Below are positions 58,816-64,000 of a DNA stretch of 64,000 bases, in pieces. The position numbers were made by a program, and so were the translations under genes. Position 1 is the first letter of the stretch. Each line of letters opens with the position of its first letter. The DNA lies in NCBI RefSeq assembly GCF_004535825.1, contig NZ_SGVY01000013.1, forward strand, positions 20,436 through 84,435, written 5' to 3'. The notes beneath the pieces are model-generated. The model was not told the origin of the DNA and made no database searches. It saw only the letters and a program-made list of their open reading frames with translations. Source of the stretch: Segatella hominis (GTDB lineage Bacteria; Bacteroidota; Bacteroidia; Bacteroidales; Bacteroidaceae).

Positions 58816-59005
58816 ATTTTAATCATATTCTTTTCATGTTTCTCATAGTTTTATTCATCGGATTACGCTGAGTTTATGGAACATTCTTGCTCTACGGATT
58901 ATTCACGGAATTTCACGGATTACTTGCTGATTTTCACGGATTTGACCTTGCGTTCATTGGGCTAACGCTGTAACGTTCCTGCTTGAGGGGGTATCGCTAC
59001 GACCG

Positions 59006-59740
59006 TCAGGTTGTGATTTTCAGTCTGGTCCACAGTCCTCTTGGGATGAGGCGCCAGAAGAACACGAGGATGGCGTAACGCCAATCAATGACTTTCACTT
59101 CTTTTCCTTTTTCGATGGCACGAACGATGTGCTTGGTTACATCTTCTGGTTGGAGCTGGAGTGGATAAGTACTGCCTGCTATGAGGTCTGTCTTTACAAA
59201 TCCGGGTCTGATGTCTGTGATGGAGATAGGGAGATGGCGCATTCTTGCCTGTTGGGAAAGACATTCGAGATAATGGTTCTGGAATCGCTTGGTGGCAGAG
59301 TAGGCAGGAGCTGCACCGAGACCTTTGGTTCCGGCGATGGAAGTGATGCAGGCAATGCGGGCCTTCTGGCTACTATGGTGGTGGACAAACCAGTTGAATG
59401 CCGTATCTACCATGCGTGTGAATCCCAAACCATTGGTTTCTACAGTCTTCAACTCCTTTTCTATATCGAGCGAGTTGTTCTGCCAGCCAATGCCTGAACT
59501 GTGGAAGTACAGGTCCATTCCTCCCAACTTGTAAATGAGTTCGAGAAGCAGGGAAGGGGCTTCGGCGGATGTCACATCGATTTGCTGATAACAGGTGATT
59601 CCGCCCTGCGAAATCAGAGCCTGCAATCTTTCGATTCTTCTTCCGGCTATTCCTACCTGCCATCCTTTTGCAGCAAGCAGTTTTGCCACTTCCATTCCGA
59701 TGCCCGAAGTGGCACCCATTACGATTGCTTTCTTTGCCAT
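59006..59740 (-). CDS. short-chain dehydrogenase/reductase
   Basis: 244 residues. NAD(P)-binding TSGIGMEVAKLLAAKGW near the N-terminus (glycine motif GATSGIG), the region SSGIGWQ, and the active-site Tyr-x3-Lys in AYSATKRFQNHYLE, with the preceding Ser in ITSIAG. Substrate unknown. Adjacent to murQ on the same strand (41 bp). Confidence 0.85.
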   Translation of the reverse strand: MAKKAIVMGATSGIGMEVAKLLAAKGWQVGIAGRRIERLQALISQGGITCYQQIDVTSAEAPSLLLELIYKLGGMDLYFHSSGIGWQNNSLDIEKELKTVETNGLGFTRMVDTAFNWFVHHHSSQKARIACITSIAGTKGLGAAPAYSATKRFQNHYLECLSQQARMRHLPISITDIRPGFVKTDLIAGSTYPLQLQPEDVTKHIVRAIEKGKEVKVIDWRYAILVFFWRLIPRGLWTRLKITT

Positions 59741-59781
59741 ATTGTCCTATTATATTAAGGTGAAGTCTTGTTTAACTCTAT

Positions 59782-60627
59782 CTAAATATCTAAATCGCTT
59801 TTATTCTTCAGCAGGTCTTCTGCCTTCCTTACGCTTCCTGCTTTCAGAATCAGTTGTTTCACTTCCTCGTAATCCGTGTATTCCGGATTGCGTTCCATGA
59901 AGATGCGGCAGGCGCGGTCGATGAGTTTATGGTTGATAAGCTTGGCGTTCACCATCTTGTTGCCTTCCACCCGTCCTTGTCTTATCTGAAGAGAAGTACT
60001 GATCATATCCAGAATCATCTTCTGCGATGAACCGGCTTTCATACGGGTACTTCCTGTTACGAATTCCGGTCCCGTGATGACTTCTACGGGATAATCTGCA
60101 GCCTGGGCGATGGGAGCGTGAGGATTGTTGACGATGCATCCTGTCGGAATGTCTTCCTCCTTGCAATGTTTCAGGATGGCGAGTACGAAGGGTGTGGTGC
60201 CGCTGGCGGAGAACCCCAGCACGAAATCTTGCTTTGAAATATGCTTGGTGCAGAGTTGCTGCCATCCGTCTTCAAGATCATCTTCGCGTGATTCCTTCGT
60301 TTGGGTAAGGCAGCCGATGCCTCCCGGGAAGATGGCCTGTATCTGTGAACCGTCTATGCCATAGGTGTTCTGCACTTCGATAGTATCGAGCGTAGCAAGT
60401 CTTCCGCCCGTTCCGCAACCGGCATAGAAAAGTCTTCCGCCCTTCTTCAGCTGCCCTTCGATGGCGGAAATCAGTTGGTTGATGGCTGGTAATGCTTTTT
60501 CTATTGCCTGAGCCACCTTCTGGTTTTCTGCATTGATATGAGCGGTGAGTTCATCCACGCTCATCTTTTCCAGATGTTCGTAGAACGAACTCTGCTCAGT
60601 TATTCTCTTTTCTTCTTTATTTGGCAT
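59782..60627 (-). CDS. murQ: N-acetylmuramic acid 6-phosphate etherase (MurQ)
   Basis: 281 residues. Cleaves the lactyl ether of MurNAc-6-P to GlcNAc-6-P during cell-wall recycling. SIS fold: GGRLFYAGCGTGGRLATLD, GFSASGTTPFVLAIL, VIVNNPHAPIAQAADYPVEV-type strand and the family signature EVITGPEFVTGSTRMKAGS. Somewhat shorter than some relatives (about 300). It complements the AmgK/MurU-type genes 3-5 kb away. Confidence 0.92.
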   Translation of the reverse strand: MPNKEEKRITEQSSFYEHLEKMSVDELTAHINAENQKVAQAIEKALPAINQLISAIEGQLKKGGRLFYAGCGTGGRLATLDTIEVQNTYGIDGSQIQAIFPGGIGCLTQTKESREDDLEDGWQQLCTKHISKQDFVLGFSASGTTPFVLAILKHCKEEDIPTGCIVNNPHAPIAQAADYPVEVITGPEFVTGSTRMKAGSSQKMILDMISTSLQIRQGRVEGNKMVNAKLINHKLIDRACRIFMERNPEYTDYEEVKQLILKAGSVRKAEDLLKNKSDLDI

Positions 60628-60714
60628 ATTACTTTATCTTTAGGGTGTAGATTTCGAAAAGCTTGATTTCTGGCTATTTCCTATGGCTATAGCCGATAAT
60701 TCTGATGCAGGCTT

Positions 60715-61320
60715 CTATTCTTCTGCCAGGAAATAAACCGGAGCATTGCGTGAACCTTCTTTAATCAGAAAACCGGATTTTTCCAGTTGCTTTAACCAGT
60801 TGAGGGCAGTCTGTTTGCGGATATGAAATTCCATTTCCAGGGTTCTGCGGTTGATGGAGCGATGGCTTTTCATATACTCTCTTATTTTCTCCTTCAAGGT
60901 ATCTTCAGAGAAAGGGTAGGAGCGGGAAGTATATTGTGATTTCTCGAAATGAGTATGATACTTCACCTGTTTCAGCAGATCTTCATTGGGGCGGAACTTG
61001 ATGCCCCTTACGCTAACGTAGTCGGCTCTCACCTTGCTGTCAGGCTTCAGTTCATCCATATCCAGATTTACCGAGAGTGAGAGGTATCCGATTTCCGGGA
61101 TGTTGATACGCTTTCCATCTTGCAGGTCTTCTTCGATAATGTCACGCAGTTGCATGAAGACTGTAGCCACTTCTCCCTTTCCCAAACAGCTATGTTGGGC
61201 TATTCGTTCTATCATCTGTTTGTCTGTCATCGCAGGTTGCTCAAAGATATGGGCGAATCGGCGTGTCTCTTCGTTTCCTCCAGCATTGGGAAGATAATGT
61301 ATTTCATATTTTATAGCCAT
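60715..61320 (-). CDS. HU-like DNA-binding protein with winged-helix tail
   Basis: 201 residues. The N-terminal half (to about 130) resembles Bacteroidetes HU-family variants (IERIAQHSCLGKGEVATVFM, DGKRINIPEIGYLSLSV, VRGIKFRPNEDLLKQVK). The C-terminal about 65 residues form a winged helix (RRTLEMEFHIRKQTALNWLK, QLEKSGFLIKEGSRNAPVYF). This fusion points to sequence-linked chromatin or transcription control. No partner gene adjacent. Confidence 0.65.
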   Translation of the reverse strand: MAIKYEIHYLPNAGGNEETRRFAHIFEQPAMTDKQMIERIAQHSCLGKGEVATVFMQLRDIIEEDLQDGKRINIPEIGYLSLSVNLDMDELKPDSKVRADYVSVRGIKFRPNEDLLKQVKYHTHFEKSQYTSRSYPFSEDTLKEKIREYMKSHRSINRRTLEMEFHIRKQTALNWLKQLEKSGFLIKEGSRNAPVYFLAEE

Positions 61321-61797
61321 CGTTTTCTCAGTATTATGTCAGCAAGAATAATATGTCCTTGTTATCACCCGTTATTGTCTGGTTGATGTCGCAAAGATAA
61401 ATAATTATTCTGAGAATCAAGAAGAAAAGAGGAAAGAAATACAGATAGAATTTGGAAATACTGTGATTGGTTGTTTGAAAAGACAGAAATAGTTGTTTGA
61501 AGAGATAGGATAAATTGTCGTAAGAGATAGGATCGTCAGCCGCACAACAGCTGTTATGCAATCGCACATCAGCTGTTGTGCGGTTGTCTGCCACGTGTTG
61601 TGCGCTCGTAAGCCAGTTGTTGTGCAGTAGTTTTTGTAACTCCCTTTATTATTGCAATTCCTTCCTTATTTACGTTATGATTGAATAAGGTGTATATAGG
61701 CATAGAGAGAGTTGTTTGCTGGTATCTAAAGAAGAAAAAGGTAAGGTTTTATAGAAGTTTTTCGATGAAAAGGTGCGCTCGTTTCAATAAATTGTTG
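61321..61797. repeat. intergenic region with a CAGCTGTTGTGC palindrome cluster
   Basis: No gene. At 61541-61632 a motif recurs: CGCACAACAGCTGTTATGC, CGCACATCAGCTGTTGTGCG, then half-copies CACGTGTTGTGCGC and CCAGTTGTTGTGCAG. The copies are palindromic (CAGCTG core) and spaced about 23 bp. Confidence 0.45.
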
Positions 61798-61805
61798 TAT
61801 CTTTG
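61798..61805 (+). promoter_or_regulatory. promoter of the structured RNA / methyltransferase unit
   Basis: TATCTTTG, good TAnnTTTG match, about 340 bp upstream of the methyltransferase ATG. A -33 TTTG at the right distance is not seen. Confidence 0.55.
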
Positions 61806-61811
61806 CAATTG

Positions 61812-62095
61812 GATTTGGCTACTGCCATTTCCAAGACATCGTTGGTAAACAAAAGCATTCGCTATTATTTCGCGTTCAGCCAAAAGCCTCGGAAACTTAT
61901 TGGAAATAACGTAACAAGGAATAATTGTGATAAGGCATTCGGTATGGGGTGCCTTGATCCTTCATGTATTAGCAATGCATCTACGCATAGGCGTGGTGCA
62001 TTCTTATTTGAAGGGTTGAGGTTTCCATTCCGAGGCTGCCTCATAGCTGAACGCAATAAGAGCATCACGCCCTTTTTGCGTCTTGGCGTGATTGA
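61812..62095 (+). ncRNA. strongly structured RNA upstream of the EcoRI-type methyltransferase
   Basis: Long-range pairing: TTATT (61865-61869) and GCGTTCAGC (61872-61880) with GCTGAACGCAATAA (62046-62059), and AGCCTCGGAA (61885-61894) with TTCCGAGGCT (62028-62037). The enclosed domain holds AAGGCA/TGCCTT (61932, 61950), CCTTCA/TGAAGG (61959, 62009) around AATGCA/TGCATT (61974, 61997) with inner ACGC/GCGT. A hairpin ATCACGCC/GGCGTGAT (62064-62092) follows. Short frames on either strand look incidental. Confidence 0.65.
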
Positions 62096-62140
62096 TAGTT
62101 GTATGCACTTATTGTATCGTATAACTAACAATCAAGCATT

Positions 62141-63223
62141 ATGGCAAACAAGAATTTGAATGCCGCTAAGGTGGCAAAGAAAGATGAGTTTTATACCCAG
62201 CTTTCTGATATAGAACGAGAGTTGCAACATTATTGGCAGCACTTCCGTGGCAAAGTGGTGCTCTGCAACTGTGACGATCCTTACGAAAGCAATTTCTTCA
62301 AATACTTCGCTCTTCGATTCAATCAGTTAGAATTGAAGAAACTCATCTGTACCTGTTACAATGGTTCGCCTGTAACAGGCAATGAACTGGCAATTCATTT
62401 CGATGGCTTCGATGATGATGAACCAAAGAAGATTGCCTATAAGGTTGAGATTACGGAAGTGAAAGACGAGAATGGCGATGGGGCAGTCGATTTGTCAGAT
62501 GTTCAATATCTCTTGAAGAATGACAAGAATGTATTGTCGATTTTAAAGACTGGTGACTTCCGTTCAAAGGAATGTATAGAATTATTGAAAGAAGCGGATA
62601 TTGTCGTTACCAATCCTCCTTTCTCTTTGTTTCGTGAGTATATTGGGCAGTTGATGGAGTATGGGAAGAAGTTTGTAATTGTTGGGCATCAGAATGCCAT
62701 AACTTATAAAGAGGTGTTTCCTTTGTTGAGAAATAATGAGGTGTGGCTTGGCTATGGTTTTAAAGGTGCGGCTGCTCATTTTTATTCACCATATGATGAT
62801 ATAGCCTCTGCGGGAGACCATAAGGAGAACATGATTCGTGTGTCGGGAGTTAATTGGTTCACAAATCTTGAGATTCCTAAACGCAATGAAGAATTAGATT
62901 TGGTTTGTCGTTATTCTGAGGATGAGTATCCGAAGTATGATAATTATGATGCAATAAATGTTGGCAGAACCCAAGATATTCCTTGTGATTATGCTGGATT
63001 AATGGGTGTTCCTATAACATTCTTGGACAAATATAATCCAAATCAATTCGAGATAATTTGGCAAGCAAGTGGCAATACACGAGCTTCTGCTCCAAAAGAA
63101 GTATTGGAAAGAATGGGTTATGAAATGCATCCTGAAGATAGAGGAGGATGTGGAGTAGTTCATGGTAAACGTCAATATAGTAGAATATTAATCCGTAACA
63201 AACATCCGCAAGCATCATGTTAA
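62141..63223 (+). CDS. adenine-specific DNA methyltransferase, EcoRI family
   Basis: 360 residues. The opening KKDEFYTQLSDIERELQHYW, CNCDDPYESNFFKYFALRFN and the catalytic NPPF at 158-161 are characteristic of EcoRI-type N6-adenine methyltransferases. It would protect a host recognition site. The next gene overlaps its end (ATG at 63217), suggesting a two-gene restriction-modification-like unit. Codon use is AT-richer than the prophage. Confidence 0.8.
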   Translation: MANKNLNAAKVAKKDEFYTQLSDIERELQHYWQHFRGKVVLCNCDDPYESNFFKYFALRFNQLELKKLICTCYNGSPVTGNELAIHFDGFDDDEPKKIAYKVEITEVKDENGDGAVDLSDVQYLLKNDKNVLSILKTGDFRSKECIELLKEADIVVTNPPFSLFREYIGQLMEYGKKFVIVGHQNAITYKEVFPLLRNNEVWLGYGFKGAAAHFYSPYDDIASAGDHKENMIRVSGVNWFTNLEIPKRNEELDLVCRYSEDEYPKYDNYDAINVGRTQDIPCDYAGLMGVPITFLDKYNPNQFEIIWQASGNTRASAPKEVLERMGYEMHPEDRGGCGVVHGKRQYSRILIRNKHPQASC

Positions 63224-63906
63224 AGATAGAAGAAAAGAAAATAACCGTTGGCGAAATCACCAAGGGTTACATTAATAATGACGAACAAGGAGTAAGAGGA
63301 TATAATGGCCTCTTGGATATACGTCCACCTTATCAGCGTGAGTTCATTTATAATGAGCAAGAGCAATGTGCGGTTATTAACACCGTCTTGCATAATTATC
63401 CCCTCAATATAATGTATTGGGTAAAAAGAAGCAATGATGCAGAATGCCCATATGAGGTGATGGACGGTCAACAGCGTACTTTGTCTCTATGTAATTATGT
63501 GGCAGGAAAGTTCTCTTTTGATTTCAAGAACTTCTTCAATCAACCTGCAGATATTCGGAAGAAGATTCTCGACTATAAATTGACCATCTATGTCTGCGAG
63601 GGAGAAGAATCGGAGAAGTTGGAATGGTTCAAGACAATAAATATCGCCGGTAAGCCATTGAATGAGCAAGAAATAAGGAATGCCGTCTATGCAGGCCCGT
63701 TTGTGAGCGATGCCAAGAAGCATTTCTCCAAGACCAATTGTGCTGCATATCGTTTGGGTAAAGACTTGGTGAATGGTTCGCCTATTCGCCAAGACTTTTT
63801 CAGGAAAGCCTTGGAGTGGATGGCAGACCACGAAACTCGCAATGGCAAGCCTCAGTCTGCCGTTGGTTATATGACTAAAGTTTCCCACCCCAAAATAGTA
63901 GGGTAA
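63217..63906 (+). CDS. DUF262 (ParB-like/GmrS-type) protein, 3' end cut short
   Basis: 229 residues. DUF262 features: IRPPYQREFIYNEQEQCAVI, VMDGQQRTLSLCNYVAGKFS (DGQQR nucleotide-binding/nuclease signature) and GKPLNEQEIRNAVYAGPFV. Relatives continue for another 100 or more residues after the region QSAVGYM; here the frame ends abruptly in TKVSHPKIVG and a new promoter and gene start follow, which suggests interruption by an inserted element. It overlaps the methyltransferase, so it would be the restriction or defence partner. Confidence 0.7.
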   Translation: MLKIEEKKITVGEITKGYINNDEQGVRGYNGLLDIRPPYQREFIYNEQEQCAVINTVLHNYPLNIMYWVKRSNDAECPYEVMDGQQRTLSLCNYVAGKFSFDFKNFFNQPADIRKKILDYKLTIYVCEGEESEKLEWFKTINIAGKPLNEQEIRNAVYAGPFVSDAKKHFSKTNCAAYRLGKDLVNGSPIRQDFFRKALEWMADHETRNGKPQSAVGYMTKVSHPKIVG

Positions 63907-64000
63907 AAATAACAGTTTCTCGATAAAAAGTTGTATCTTTGTAATCGCTAAAGAACAAAAAAACAACGATTTAAAGAGTAACTGTTATGAATGCAAAATT
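63880..64000 (+). mobile_element. possible 5' end of an insertion element, truncated by the window
   Basis: The junction lies near 63880, where the DUF262 similarity pattern stops. A TATCTTTG box (63934-63941) and inverted ATAACAGTT (about 63908) / AACTGTTAT (about 63980) precede an ATG at 63987 (MNAK...) that runs off the window. No transposase domain can be seen yet. Confidence 0.3.

Noticed and set aside
61803-62159. 118-codon plus-strand frame and an 88-codon minus-strand frame over the structured RNA.
   Set aside because: Both run through the strong helices, start at non-typical positions, and the plus-strand frame would overlap the methyltransferase start. RNA structure explains the sequence better.

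Overview
The window comes from a Bacteroidetes chromosome, most likely a gut Prevotella/Segatella-type Bacteroidales. The evidence is the recurrent TAnnTTTG -7 promoter boxes (often with TTTG about 19-20 bp upstream), the absence of Shine-Dalgarno sites, a TonB-dependent receptor/DUF4249 pair, a probable type IX sorting tail on an exported nuclease, and A/T-rich repeated spacers. Two moderately AT-rich host segments (1-13292 and 49881-64000) flank a visibly GC-richer insert of about 36.6 kb.

Left host segment: the 3'-truncated end of nadB (minus); a small PH-like membrane protein; a PBP4-type D-Ala-D-Ala carboxypeptidase; a YbdG-like mechanosensitive channel; mutY with serine-rich inserts; a lipoprotein; a TonB receptor plus DUF4249 lipoprotein; then rubrerythrin and a secreted endonuclease I on the minus strand.

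Insert (13293-49880): a Mu-like transposable prophage. The early plus-strand block holds a LexA/CI-type repressor facing a lytic promoter with three matching operators, then MuA-like transposase, MuB-like ATPase, a second P-loop ATPase, GemA-like and DUF3164 genes. A minus-strand head module follows (virion morphogenesis, MuF head protein fused to a papain-fold toxin-like domain, DUF935 portal, gp36, large and small terminase). A small convergent gene overlapping the 3' end of the MuF toxin, with its own promoter, is a candidate immunity gene. After a divergent control region carrying an initiator-tRNA-like gene comes the plus-strand late block: protease/scaffold, capsid, amidase, spanin, sheath, tube, frameshifted tail chaperone, tape measure, baseplate and fibres. 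It ends in a diversity-generating retroelement (target gene with VR, TR, reverse transcriptase with an unusual C-terminal extension), more tail genes, an antisense RNA unit and a Dam-like methylase. The ends carry inverted transposase-type sites spaced as in Mu and a 5-bp GTTCT duplication inside a host array of 23-bp repeats.

Right host segment: NhaC-type antiporter (minus), groES-groEL, a small membrane protein, a kinase/RapZ-C fusion followed by a MurU-like nucleotidyltransferase (cell-wall sugar recycling), guaA, then minus-strand SDR, murQ and an HU-like/winged-helix protein. The window closes with a restriction-modification-like locus: a strongly structured about 280-nt RNA with its own promoter, an EcoRI-family adenine methyltransferase and a DUF262 gene that appears cut off by another element.
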